From Lepas anatifera (lineage: Eukaryota > Arthropoda > Thecostraca > Lepadidae): a stretch of 64,000 bases of DNA. Below the pieces are notes generated by a model. The model was given only the letters and a program-made list of their open reading frames with translations, searched no databases and had not been told where the DNA came from. Below are positions 33,860 to 45,264 of the stretch, in pieces. Positions within the stretch are counted from its first letter, which is position 1, and each line of letters begins with the position of its first letter. The position numbers were made by a program, and so were the translations under genes. The stretch covers positions 823,501 through 887,500 of the forward strand of contig JAOTON010001681.1 of the NCBI GenBank assembly GCA_034440635.1, given 5' to 3'.

Positions 33860-35000
33860 AAATACCGCTAACGAGGAATGAGTCATCGCTAAAATTGCTT
33901 GTGATGCCTAGGCACCCCTGATTATATAAGTTGCCAATTATACTGGTGGAGTCTGGGGAGGGGTGCTAGAAAGGCATATACCCCTCAGCTCAAACACAGG
34001 TGCAGAAACTTGCCAACTCGGCTACCGGAGTTTGTAACACATTTACGAAAATTGAGGTGCATAATTGTGACAAAATAGCGATCCTAACTGTATGGCTCAA
34101 AATCAAACCACATATTTTCGAAATAGAGAATGAAGCGTGTAGGCAGTATTTTAACTTAGCAGCTCTGTTCTTCAATTGCACAGCGTACCATTAGTGATAC
34201 AATATTGGTACTGTGTTCAGTTTCTACTAAAACGAGGGACCCCGCTGCAGAAAACCCGCAAACCGCTGTCACAGTTGCCAGATTTTAACATGCAGCCCAA
34301 TGGTGCCGATTGTTAGTAGTTTGCAGAAAGTTTGCGCCTAAGATACCCGAAATGTGACAGTCAATTTTTTCGAGAAATACACGATTGTGGGCATATTTAA
34401 GGCATTAACGATAACGCAGATACTTTATCAAGTACTTCTCTGTCCATTTTTTCACGTTAAATCAGATTTACAGTTTGAGTCTCTTCGATTTAGCGGCCCC
34501 TATTTCTTCGAATTTAGTATTAAGTACGCCTAAAAGCTACTAATAAAAGTACTAAGTGAGTGAAAAAATAAACATAGTTGGGCAGCAATTCTACTTAAAC
34601 TGCGCAACAGCGACAAGACAAGTTAGAAAAGTTTATGTGATGTAGAGCCTGCCAAAAATTTAAACAGGCGGGAAGCCACTTGTTTTGAGGGCATATTTAT
34701 TAGGTATCTTTGAGATAAGTGCAGGCTAAAACTAGCTAGAATAAATATTGCTGCCCGTGGCTAATCTAAGATGAATGTAGGCTATTGTAAGACTGGTGCA
34801 CTTTCCCATATCAAGCTTGGTTTTTCATTCCTTAGCCTGCTTGTGCCCTAGATTGGTTAGATAGATTTGAAGCTGGAGGAAGTTGGGAGAGTTGGCGCCA
34901 GCAACAGGCTGGCAACAACAGTGATTCAGGTGAGATTTCATGATCAAATCATCATATCAATATTGTACAGATAGCAAATGTGTGTTAATGCAGTCCTCCA
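33860..35000. other. no recognised gene or repeat
   Basis: AT-rich sequence; overlapping short frames on opposite strands at about 33990-34194 have no recognisable domain. Confidence 0.5.
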
Positions 35001-35007
35001 CAAAGTG

Positions 35008-35072
35008 TTAGCACCCACACTGGAGAGGGGCCTGGCACTAACGTGCACTGGAGGGGGCCGAGTAGACCCCCT
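35008..35072 (+). repeat. TTAA-element terminus, solo
   Basis: TTAGCACCCACACTGGAGAG, then GGGCCTGGCACTAACGTGCA matches the inverse of the right end of TTAA element copy 5 (42310-42363). Only the end is recognisable. A small palindrome around TTACTACCAGTGGTGGTAAG follows at 35147-35166. Confidence 0.6.
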
Positions 35073-35179
35073 TCTTATATCAGAAAATCACAGCAAATCT
35101 TAGAAAGAAATAGACTTCGAAAAACGCTGGTTGGGGGTGTGTTGCTTACTACCAGTGGTGGTAAGCAACGCACAGGACC

Positions 35180-36270
35180 TGAGCTGCATGGAGTTAAAGC
35201 AGGATTTTGATTACACTGGATCTTTCTTTGGTATGTGAATTCCAATACCTCTGGACCTATTAGGCCAATAGACATAATTTTACATCTATGCAGGCTAGTT
35301 GCCTCAGAGTTTTTACTGCAAGAAGGAATAACCAGGCAGGTGATGATCATGAGTGGGATGCAACTTTTAAGCACTTGATGTGTTTATAAAAATGCTACCT
35401 AAGGTCCACTTTACCAACACATTTTAGGTAGATCCAAATACTATGTTGACATTGACATTTTTGTCCCTTTTGTTGATATGTGAGATAGAAGTTTAGTGGG
35501 GGGGAGCTGTGGTTAGGGTTCCCAATTGTGTGTACATATACACTCCCATTAATAGATAGGTATTTTCCCAATAATAAATATTTTCATGATAATTGCTACA
35601 TTTAATCATGTGGAAAAGTACCATAATTGGAAACACTCCTTCCAAAAATGGAAACTTCTTCAAAAAGGGAAATGCATGTCATTGGGGGAAACTGCAGTCA
35701 GAGTTGCCAATAATAGTTATGACCCCAATACTGGAAAAAATGACCCATAATTGGAAATTTTCCTTCCAAAAACAAAAACATTATCTATAAATGAAAACTC
35801 AGTTTACTACTTTCATGCTGTAATGGTTTGGTGCTAGAACCTTGTCTCCTGCAAAAAGTAAGGGACAGGTAGAGGACATTCAGCATATTGGAAATAGTAT
35901 TCAAGTACAAAATTATTATTTCCAGCTCTGTGTGACAGAGGAGGCATACGTCGCATTGAGTTTGTGACAGCCAGCATATTTTCTGCACCTCTGAGCTCAA
36001 AGTGCAGTTGCCTAAACCTGATTTCTACTGATTAATTTAAATGGAAAACTAGTTTTTTCACAGTTGTCAACCCTGTCATGCCCTCCCCACCCAAACACCT
36101 GCCTGTTTACCTTTTCTTTACCTCTACTGAGACCGATCGTTGAAAATACTTTTGAAACTTTATAAACGTGTTAAAACAATCCATATCCTAAATTATTTCG
36201 GGCGCAAAAATTTTAATCTCCTATTATCAGGATGTCATTCCTCTTCCCAAGGCCCTTGTGGGAACCGCGG
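35180..36270. other. no recognised gene
   Basis: Contains repeated ATGGAAA/ATTGGAAA motifs at about 35595-35790, but no domain or TIR pair. Confidence 0.45.
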
Positions 36271-36277
36271 CACTTAA

Positions 36278-36723
36278 AGGGAATGTGGCACCTTCATAAC
36301 GTGATTTTAACTGAGATAGCCAAGTTGTAAAGCAAGTCGGAAAACCCGGAACTCCATGTTTCATTTGTCTTGGAACTTGATATTTCCGTAGAAAAAAGCT
36401 AAAACCTAACTGACACTAGCCCCCCATCAGCCTGTCGCCGGGCGGCCATTGTTGTGAGCTACTGGTGTGACGACACATGCTGACGTCACGATGAGCATCA
36501 GCCAATCGAAGCCCTTGCAGCGTTTCAAGTATGGTAGTGGTTGCCAGATCGTGACATCCACAGGCTGATATTTATTTATTTTTCTAGAGGAGTATTTTTA
36601 AAAACCAAATATTGAGCTTATTGTACATTTTTCAGAGAAATCATGAGTGGTTTCATTATTTTTGGCTAACAGTACGCCTAATTTCACTAAATTCCAGGAT
36701 TCGACCAAGGTGCCACATTCCCT
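36278..36723 (+). mobile_element. complete TTAA MITE (446 bp)
   Basis: Perfect TTAA at 36274-36277 and 36724-36727, with inverted ends AGGGAATGTGGCACCTT and AAGGTGCCACATTCCCT. This complete copy defines the family seen as an inverted pair at 2889-3785. Non-autonomous; no coding capacity. Confidence 0.93.
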
Positions 36724-36727
36724 TTAA

Positions 36728-37732
36728 CCCGCATTCCATCCAGGGCTGACTCGTCTCTAATAATTACTGGCCATTGTACGGACAAAACGAGTGGGCATAG
36801 CAAACGCAATTTTCGACTCCAATATGTCTTAGCTTGCACATAGTGGCAAACATCACAGACTCCACTGACTTCTCTGGTGCTAACTTCTTTCATGAGTTGG
36901 CTAACTTGCCCTAAAATATATCCGAAATGGTTGTTTTTGGGCACTTCATGAGATTTCGGTGATATTTTTCTATTTTGGCCCAGTTTTTGTTCTCTGTCAA
37001 TGCTTGAGTTGTATTTTTCTAGGAGCAAACGTACCCAAGAGTTGATATAAGCCAAGATATAGTAAGATATTCAATCACGTTAAAAATTGACCTTTTTCTC
37101 CCGAGGTGCCTCTCAAAGTTGGTGCGGCCCCATACCAAGTTTCTGGCTGCTCCCCTGTTTGCCAGAGCCTCCCAGTCTTTTCAAATCTTAAATAGCGTAT
37201 TGGCTGACTGATCGTCAAATTCTCACGCTGCGGTGTGCACAATTTGCCTTTTTCACGGACTTGATCTACTTTTGTCTCCAACATTGTTGGTTGGCAGGTT
37301 TTTCGACCTCTGCAAAAATAGAAAAGTTATCTATTTTTATGTACTGTATTTTTCGATCATCATGCTTCTACACTGAGAAAAGAGTCTGAGAATGTTTTCT
37401 TCCATTTGTCAAGTGTGCCCGATTTTTGGACTCGGGCCCGAGTTTTGTTGTCAATCTCGACATGCATACGTATTCACCAGGCAACTCGGATCAGCAGACA
37501 AGAAACTGACTGACGCGACGCCTGAAACCAGGCTCACCTCACAGTCCCAACTCATGGGTATGTGCTGACACCGAACAAAATGGCTGATTTGATCGGCAAA
37601 GACGAATGCGCTGTCGGCCGAAAAAGTTGAATGCGACTTAAACACCGCCGCCATTTTCGCATTCCTTAGAGCATGATAGGGATTATTGCTGAATTGTGCA
37701 GTGATTACCACAATGAGCATTTTGAAATACAC
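36728..37732. other. unassigned sequence with one TA-type terminus
   Basis: Frames at 36687-37055, 37075-37284 and 37451-37732 (minus) have no recognised domain. TACACTGAGAAAAGAGTCTG at about 37370 resembles the TIR of the TA elements, but no partner was seen. Confidence 0.4.
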
Positions 37733-38710
37733 TGCACTGAGAGAAAAATTGATTCCTTTTGCATAAACTGAGTCAGTGCTGAAAGTCGCCCCGATAGCTC
37801 AGTTGGTAGAGCGTTGGGCTCCGGCCCGCTGCTCAGAAGCATGCAGTGGCAGTGCATGCCCACGCTTGGGCATGCTTGGGCAGCTTCGGTTCCCCTGATA
37901 CGCTCCGGCGCTCAATAGTTTACCCGACGTATAGGTCGGCTGGCAACTGACTGGTGAGAGGGTGACCTGAGCGGGGCGGCCGTCCCTGTGCTTTGTGGGA
38001 CGTTAAACTTTGGCTTCTGAATCAACCCTTCATTGTGGGAGTTGCTCGTTCGGGTGGTGGGGTCGGGGTCTCCGTGACAAGTCCCTTGATGACTTTAGTG
38101 AGACTCCGACTCCAACAGTCGAACTGAGAACAACTAGGAAACAAATTATTTAAAAAAGCGAGTCTGGATTCTGGTGTCAAACTCGGTTGGAATCAGGCAG
38201 AATCAGGCTCATTTTATTCCTGTCGCAGACTCAATATAATCTCTTGGACTAGATTGAGTCTAGCACGTAGTGTTTGTGAAGCTCATTGAATGATCACCGT
38301 AAGCTCGGGAATAAAATGTCTGATGCCTGGTTTCAAATGATTCTTCGCTCGGTATAGAAAAACTTCACGGCATCAATGTATTCCATCAGCAAAATCGTCA
38401 TGGAATCATTATATTCCAGCTCTCCACGAGACATGGTTTAGACAAATATGTCCCTCCACTCAACACGGCAGCTGAATTCGATGCAAGCCTCAAACGAAAC
38501 CGCCTCTTTTGAGTCTGCATTTGGCATAAAATTAGTCTAGTAGCAAAACTGATGCTGGTACAATTATAGTCTGTGTGGCATACTTTGAGTCGTGCCTGGA
38601 GTTTCATTGGGTTCACTAGATGTTCCTCGTTAGTCTTCGTGTTTTTTTCTTAAATTGAAACTTTCTGTAAAGATGTTACTTATCGTGCTGTTGTGGCCTT
38701 GCTATTACAT
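37733..38710 (-). mobile_element. TA-element, truncated, with SINE inserted
   Basis: The TIR-like CACTGAGAGAAAAATTGATTC opens the copy, which continues in reverse orientation relative to 56840-58891 until ATTACATTTAT at about 38710, where LINE sequence follows. The SINE at 37786-38158 interrupts it; sequence on both sides joins to match the 58.8-kb copy. Confidence 0.82.
37786..38158 (+). repeat. tRNA-derived SINE, second family, well preserved
   Basis: Box A TAGCTCAGTTGGTAGAGCG is clear; a box B-like CGGTTCCCCTGAT follows. The body includes GTGAGAGGGTGACCTGAGCG and CTTTGTGGGACGTTAAACTT, with an A-rich tail. The empty site is known from the TA-element copy at about 58830-58870, which places the boundaries after GCTGAAAG and before CGAGTCTGG, with a short AAAG duplication. 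Confidence 0.92.
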
Positions 38711-39150
38711 TTATTGCTGTTGTGGCCTACCAGCTCCATCAAGAACCACGTAGAACAACAACACCAAACACAGCTCACTAGAAAACTCCTCACCGACAAC
38801 ACATTTACGCACAAGCATATCAAAGATCATCTCAATTCGGCTTTAGGAAACACCATTCAACTTATATGCCCATTGCCCTTATCTATGATGAAATAACCAA
38901 AAAATTAGAGAAGGGAAAATTCATCTGCGGAATATATTTGGACCTAAAAAAGGCATTTGATACCGTTAGTTTTGACATCCTTTTGGCCAAAATACAGCAC
39001 ATTGGAATTCAAGGAAAACTTTATGAAATACTTTGCTCATACTTATCAAACAGAATTCAACAAACAAGCATTGGGAACACTACATCAAATGCAATGCCGG
39101 TTGTTATGGGGGTACCGCAAGGTTCCATCCTAGGGCCTCTTCTATTTCTA

Positions 39151-39167
39151 ATATATATATATATATA
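39151..39167 (+). repeat. (TA)n expansion inside the RT frame
   Basis: Between the Leu codon CTA and AAT-GAT (Asn-Asp) the family needs 9 nt (Ile-Tyr-Ile); 17 nt of ATAT are present. The 8 added bases shift the frame by +2, exactly matching the frame in which FADDTAIL resumes. Confidence 0.88.
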
Positions 39168-39290
39168 AATGATCTTCATCGAATTACTAATATTTGTAAG
39201 TTTTACCTATTTGCAGATGATACGGCCATTCTGATATCAGCTGATAGTGTAAAATGAGCTGCAGAAAAAGGTTAGTCATGTTCTTTCGTT

Positions 39291-39358
39291 TGTTTGATTC
39301 AAGCCATTTGGACGTTAATTATTATTATAATTAACGTCCAAATGGCTTGAATCAAACA
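39291..39358. repeat. 30-bp perfect inverted repeat in the LINE
   Basis: Arms TGTTTGATTCAAGCCATTTG... (39291-39320) and its exact complement (39329-39358) enclose an 8-nt AT loop. The left arm is in the position of the LINE frame after FADD; the right arm is an inverted duplicate. Confidence 0.93.
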
Positions 39359-39430
39359 GACTGTCACTAAGTGCTTTGAAATCAAATTACCAAATTTACT
39401 CCCGGAACACTGTTGCGGATATAGACTTAA

Positions 39431-40453
39431 CCCGCGCCCCACCGGGGGTCCGGCGCCACCTTCGCCCCACCGGGGCCATCGATGGCCCCCCTCTAACTCC
39501 GAAAATATTTGCGTTAGCGCAAATCTGCAAAGTGCAATAGAAAGCTCGCGTGAATTCAGTAAGAAATTACTTCGCATGTTTTAGTGCTCAGGTCAATGGT
39601 TTGACCTCCAGAGGTCAAATTAGGTCAAGATCGGCTATTTTCACTCAAATATGCAATGATTAAGCAAACTGGGCATAACTCTTATGTCATTAGAGCTATT
39701 GAGGCCTGGTAAAGTACATTTGATAGCAAATTGCCAGTACTTTTTCCGCTATGTGGAATGTAAAGACCTCCCGCCAGTGGTTTGACCGCCAGAGGTCACC
39801 TCGTGACCTAATATGACCTGAGGTCACGAAAGGTCAAAAAGTGACCTTGCCGTATATCAAATGAAAGCCAGTGACAAGACAAACACGATGGTGTTTGTTT
39901 CACCGCTCTAGCTCAATTAGGTCAAAAGTTATTGTCAAAATACTGTTTTTGACCTCTGGTGACCTTGGATGACCTTGGAAAAGTCAAAGGGCAAATATGA
40001 CCCCTGGGATCCGTGAAAGGGTGTCCAAAAACGTTGTTCTGAGCAGTCTGAGTATTTGCAATCATTTTTGTGGCTTTTATATCATGAAATAGCTTTTCCC
40101 CATGCTTTTCCAATGGGAGAGGTCGCCTCGTGACCTGACCTCAGGGCACGAAATAAAAAAATCCCGGATATACACCTTGTAGACCCTGGAGGGATCATGA
40201 AGTGTAGGTGTTTCAAATCGATCGACTTTGAAATGTAACTCTTACAGAGCTCTAAAGGTGAAGTGAGGTGACCTTGGTTGACCTCGTCTGGTGACCTGAC
40301 CTTGGGTGACCCGGGCTAAAAAATTTCAGGGATGATGGGAAAATGATGCAGTAAGAGGTAGAGCCCTCAACCGCGGTGCTGCGCCTCGTTGTTTTTCTGC
40401 TATCCCGGAAAAACCTTAGGGGGGCCATCGATGGCCCCCCGGTGGGGCGAGGG
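39431..40453 (+). mobile_element. AGGTCA-rich TTAA element, copy 4
   Basis: Perfect TTAA at 39427-39430 and 40454-40457. Inverted ends CCCGCGCCCCACCGGGG and CCGGTGGGGCGAGGG, plus a GGGGCCATCGATGGCCCC palindrome near each end. DR4 pairs AGGTCAAATTAGGTCA (39612-39627) and TGACCTAATATGACCT (39804-39819), with many single half-sites. Excision of the element plus one TTAA restores the LINE frame (I-D-L-R-I-N-E-V). No coding capacity; its sequence has diverged from copies 1 and 2. Confidence 0.93.
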
Positions 40454-41119
40454 TTAAGAATAAATGAAGTGAAAATCCTGAGACTAAAGCAAATTAAATA
40501 TTTAGGAATACTAATAGATGAAAACCTCAAATGGGACTCTCACATAACATCTTTATCATCCAAAATAAGTCGAAATCTCGGAATAATGAGCAGGGCAAAA
40601 CATTATCTTTCAACCCGTGAACTGATGTGTCTATATAATACGTTGATATTACCTCATTTAAATTACTGTGCAATTGTTTGGGGAACAAATTACGAATCCA
40701 GATTCGACAAAATAGTTAAATTGCAAAAAAGAGCAGTCAGAATTATCGCAAAGAAACCATATTTTTCTCACACCAATGATATTTTCTTAGAGTTAGGCAT
40801 CCTAAAGTTCCCCGATTTGGTTTCCGAACAAAAGATCATAATTCTGTCAAAGGTTGTTGCTGGCTTGTCACCTCCTATTCTGAGTTCACTTTTCCGTCGT
40901 CAAAATCCAGGGATAACCAGGTTGGTTCAACATTTTGAAATTCCCCTTACTCCAATTAATTATCGTAGATTTTCCCTTTCATATACAGCTCCGAGTGCAT
41001 GGAACGAAATTATATGCTCGCTGTTTCCCAATATTGATGATGTGCCCCTGAACAAGGCTACTCTAAAAAAACAAATTAGAAACTTCTACCTCCTGAAATA
41101 TCGCAGAGATAATGAATAG

Positions 41120-41476
41120 TCAAACGTGCTGTGGTGCTATAGTTCTTGCGTGTGTACGTGTGAATGAGCCGTGCGTGAGTCTCTGTTGGTGCGTGTGAAA
41201 AACGTTTGTTTCCTTTTTTGTATGTATGTGCATGGTTATGAGTGTCATCACTTATCTTCGAATTTCGTCTTTTGTTTTTGTTTCGTGGTGATCTCTCTTA
41301 ATAAATCCCCGCTTCCTTGTCATTCGCCTTACAACTATCACTTTCCCCCGCAAATCCCCCTCAGTCAACCCCTGTTTTCTAGTAGATGTTACTAGTTCGT
41401 CTACCTGTCTAGATCGTAGGGGGATGAGTACCCCCCATGCTAGTAAAGGTGGCCTGGGACCTCATACCAGCGCGTG
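41120..41476 (+). other. probable LINE 3' untranslated region
   Basis: Lies directly after the ORF2 stop and before the next TTAA element. T-rich, no poly(A) tail or tandem 3' repeat found, so the LINE's 3' end is not fixed. Confidence 0.5.
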
Positions 41477-41480
41477 ATAA

Positions 41481-42363
41481 CAAGCACACTGGAGGGGAGC
41501 CTCGGAAGCCCTCACCTACTTTTTCAAGGTGGCGGGAGAACCCTTCGTGGCCAAAAATGCTAAATAGCTACTTTTGAGAATATCCAATGGCACGTCGATT
41601 GGTCAAATTATCTTGAAAATCGGCCCCAATTTTGTAATTATAAACTTTCAAAGGTAAACGCTTTATTTTGAGATCGCTGCAATCGCGCGGTTGTACCAGT
41701 TTGCGTGCATCAAAGACCGACTGGCAAAGTTATAGCGGTATATGAAATGAGGTTATATGTCAAGTTCACCCAACATGAAGATCAAGCCCACAGTTCAACG
41801 CCATACCAGCATTCTCAAAGTCATTGGTCCGGTGCTTCCGATCGCATGGCGTTACCCAGTATGACGCATACCATGCTACGACGTCCAAGTTAAGATAACT
41901 CAATGTAAAGGTCAAGGCACAGGTCAAAGTAAAATGTCATGGGTAAAGGTCAATCCTCATTTCCGTCCAACGGTTACTATGGTGCTAGCCATGGTGTAAT
42001 TATAGGGAATATGTAATATTGTGACGTTATAGGTCAATGAACTTGAATGACTTAACCCCAAAAATTAAGTTTACATTTTTGGAACGTTCTCATTATGACC
42101 TTGGTCCGTTTTTAGTGCATTCTTAACTTTTTTGCGCTTAATCACAGCATTTCCAGAAAAATCTCCAGCACGGCTCATACATACCTTTATGACCTCGTTT
42201 GAACTGGACGGTACTTACCTAGGTCAATCGAAATCGGTCATAGTATAGATTTCAATAGCTCCCACCCAGCCTCCAACCGGAATTTTTCTACGTCTCGTAA
42301 TTTCCGAGCGCTCAGGGGGCCCACCAGTGCGCGTAAGTGTCAGACCCCTCTCCAGTGCGGGTG
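41481..42363 (+). mobile_element. AGGTCA-rich TTAA element, copy 5
   Basis: Left end AAGCACACTGGAGGGGAGCC after ATAA (decayed TTAA); right end CCTCTCCAGTGCGGGTG before TTAA at 42364-42367. The interior has AGGTCA sites spaced through 41918-42240 and aligns at 41880-42250 with copy 7 (63140-63560). A different subfamily from copies 1 and 2. Confidence 0.8.
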
Positions 42364-42367
42364 TTAA

Positions 42368-43424
42368 GAAATGGGACATTAATTACAGTTTATTGTTTTA
42401 AATACATCCTTACCCTCATGCCTCACGAATCCCATCATTGACACAAGTGTCAATGGTGGGATTTGTGGGAAGGTATTTTTCGTGACCAGAGACGTTTGAT
42501 AGCCGCAACGACGGCGGGCCGCGCCGGCGAACGAACCTCACAAAAGTGGGGATCGGGACATTTGGGAACTCAGAACTCGCGATTGGTTAAAGACTCCATT
42601 CTTTTTATTGCTGAATCTTATAGAGAAAAGTATAAAGAGTAATATGAGCTTCAAAAAGTTTAAAATAAGGCATAGGAAAACAATTTTTCATAGATTTTGA
42701 AAACAAATGAAGAATGTATAATATATTCAAAATTTTATTTTTTTAGTTATATTTCTCATGAGCCAAAATTCGTAATTTATCCTTAAGAGACCTAGATCAA
42801 GTCTTCATGGTATTTTTAGAATCACACAGGTAAAATTTCGTCTTTAAAAAGACAAGTAAGTGAATATGATCAAAATGCTTGAGGCTAAAATTTCCAATCC
42901 GTAAGTCAGGGAGCAAAATGAATAGAAAAATAGTCATCAGCTTCATCAATAGCCCCCCTCACAAAAACATACACCGAAATCTGAGATATGAGGGTGTTAT
43001 CGACTTGTCGATCTGTCATGGAATGGCCCCTATACGCCATGGACAAACTTTGACAGTGATGTCCAATTAAAGTAGGCATCTTAAATGATGCGTTTGATGA
43101 TGATGCCTTTCTTTCGGTAATTACACGTATACATATTTAGGTCTGACTTCGTATAGATTTCATTTAATATACCAAGGTAGCATCAATTTTCCCTAAATTT
43201 CTGTTTCTAGGTTGATCCCCGAACTGGAAAAAATCAAGAATGTTGGGAGATTTTGATTCCAAGAAATTTACAATTACCTGCGAGTTTGAACTGGTGGTCT
43301 GGGGGACAACAGACCTAAGAATCGTAAAAAAAGTCTGCAAAGAAAATAAGAGAAAATCGTGGAAATGGGATAGGTCAATGTCACAATTGATTAGCCCCCT
43401 CAATCCGCCACGCTCTGCAATACC
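42368..43424. other. no recognised gene; hairpin at 42428-42463
   Basis: Arms AATCCCATCATTGACAC and GTGTCAATGGTGGGATT (one mismatch, 2-nt loop). The rest is AT-rich without domains. Confidence 0.5.
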
Positions 43425-44129
43425 CAGTAGCGCACCCAAGGAGAGGGCCAGCGGGCCCGGGCCCCCTTCCCCCAAACGCTTTGACTCCAAAGTGCCGGCC
43501 TTCGGCCATGTCTGGCGTGGCACTCGACGTGGGTTCTGGTAATAACTGACCGCTGGAGTCACCCATCAAGAGCAGAAATAAGGCTTGATCTGGCTTTTAG
43601 TTCCAGTTCTCCTTTCACCTTACCGCCCCTGCTCAAAGTGTGTAGCCCCTCCGGTGAATTATTCACTCAATATGTGATTCAACCACAGGCCAGGTTTATA
43701 ATAATTGTATCACCTTCCATAAGCGTTGGAAAAAGGGGGCCAGGGGGGCCTGGTCCCCGATTTTTCGGCCAAAAATTTACTGATCTCAGTCAAAATGGGA
43801 GAAAACTGCAAATGCTTATAACCAGCCGCTGCGGAAGGCAGCGAGGAGCCCAAATTCAGACAGTTTTTTGTCCTGACGTGGAAAGTTTTTTGTCAGCATC
43901 ATGTTGGAGTTTAGCTGCCCCCCCTTTTGCGCGGGGGCGACGCTTATGACCCCTTCACTTGCGTTTTACACCATACGACAAATATGTATTGCTTTTTACC
44001 TGATAAGTACCCTCTCTGGCCAATTTTTCCCCTGCAGTAGCCTGGCACGCCCTGTCAAACATGCCACCTCCCATCAGCCCCCCGCTTCGTCAGCCGGGCC
44101 CCCAAACGAAAATCCTTGGTGCACGCCTG
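43425..44129 (+). mobile_element. 705-bp non-autonomous hAT element
   Basis: CAGTAGCGCACCCAAGG at the left and CCTTGGTGCACGCCTG at the right are imperfect TIRs. Flanks GCAATACC (43417-43424) and GCAATATC (44130-44137) match at 7 of 8 positions. G/C-rich subterminal runs such as GCCCGGGCCC resemble the other CAGNGGCG-type ends in this window. No transposase. Confidence 0.82.
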
Positions 44130-44506
44130 GCAATATCCCAATTCTATAGATCTCAAGAGAGGCATAAAGAAACCCCGTCAGGTGGCATGTGATGCGAACA
44201 TTTCAGGTGGCATGTGATGCGGACATTGCGTCCATTTTAGTTTGAATCTGCAGTTGTGGCACCCATGTATAACTGACCTCAACTTGACCAAACAACATGT
44301 CTGAGGCGTGAGTTCCACCCCTCCTCAGCTGTCCCCGCCTAATGCCCGCCCACTCGCCCGGCTCAGCGCTACAGCGTACAGTGACTTCCAAACTAGTGGG
44401 TCGGCAGCGGAACGATACTTTCGCAACTGACTGTACATAGTGTGAGTGCGTTGTATGAATGATACTAGCTACTAACACAAAAATGCTCCCGGGAAAGGGA
44501 GCGCAA

Positions 44507-45264
44507 AAAAACGAGGGCTGCTATCTCTGACGTCAGCGGCATGTGCTTGAAGTGTAAGCCTGAGCCGCTCCCGGGCGATATGGGAGAGGACTGTTCATTA
44601 AAAGCATTTCATATGTGTCCGAAAAATGGTGAACGTGATTGTTGTTTTAATGTTTGTGTCCTAATACAAAGTTATGATTATGTTATCTTTTCTTGAGGCT
44701 GAAGTAGACTACTGTAAACAAATTGGATTAACCTCATTATCATTAAACAAAGTTAATGTAATAGCAAGGCCACAACAGCACGATAAGTAACATCTTTACA
44801 GAAAGTTTCAATTTAAGAAAAAAAACACGAAGACTAACGAGGAACATCTAGTGAACCCAATGAAACTCCAGGCACGACTCAAAGTATGCCACACAGACTA
44901 AAATTATACCAGCATCAGTTTTGCTACTAGACTAATTTTATGCCAAATGCAGACTCAAAAGAGACGGTTTCGTTTGAGGCTTGCATCGAATTCAGCTGTC
45001 GTGTTGAGTGGAGGGGCATATTTTTCTAAACCATGCCTCGTGGAGAGCTGGAATATAATGATTCCATGACGATTTTGCTGATGGAATACATTGATGCCGT
45101 GGAGTTTTTCTATACCGTGCGAAGAATCATTTGAAACCAGGCATCAGACATTTTATTCCCGGGCTTACGGTGATCATTCTATGAGCTTCAGAAAACACTA
45201 CGTGCTAGACTCAATCCAGTCCAAGAGATTACATTGAGTCTGCGACGGAAATACAATGAGCCTG
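44507..45264 (+). mobile_element. TA-element, internal fragment
   Basis: Aligns with 58050-58800 of the full element: GAGGGCTGCTATCTC, GGGAGAGGACTGTTCATTAA, AATAGCAAGGCCACAACAGC, TGGAGAGCTGGAAT. Both TIRs are missing. Confidence 0.85.

Larger units (their letters stand above)
38790..41119 (+). pseudogene. Jockey/CR1/L2-like LINE ORF2 relic (RT and C terminus)
   Basis: Starts within the RT: SQFGFRKHHST, then ICGIYLDLKKAFDTVSFDIL, NRIQQTSIGN, VVMGVPQGSILGPLLFLIYI, the displaced NDL, and FADDTAIL containing the catalytic Asp pair (ADD). The C-terminal part from 40458 gives YLGILIDENLKWDSHI, AKHYLSTRELMCLYNTLILP, HLNYCAIVWG and LQKRAVRIIAKK, typical of these LINEs. Defects: 5' truncation without endonuclease; +8 nt of TA repeat at 39151-39167; an extra A near 39254; a fold-back at 39291-39358 replacing part of the frame; and a TTAA element at 39431-40453. 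The 222 codons after that insertion are open to the stop at 41117, suggesting modest age. Confidence 0.9.

Noticed and set aside
37786..37860. Functional tRNA gene
   Set aside because: The box A match is good, but the sequence cannot form a normal anticodon arm, continues into a long body, and recurs at 30503 as a SINE.
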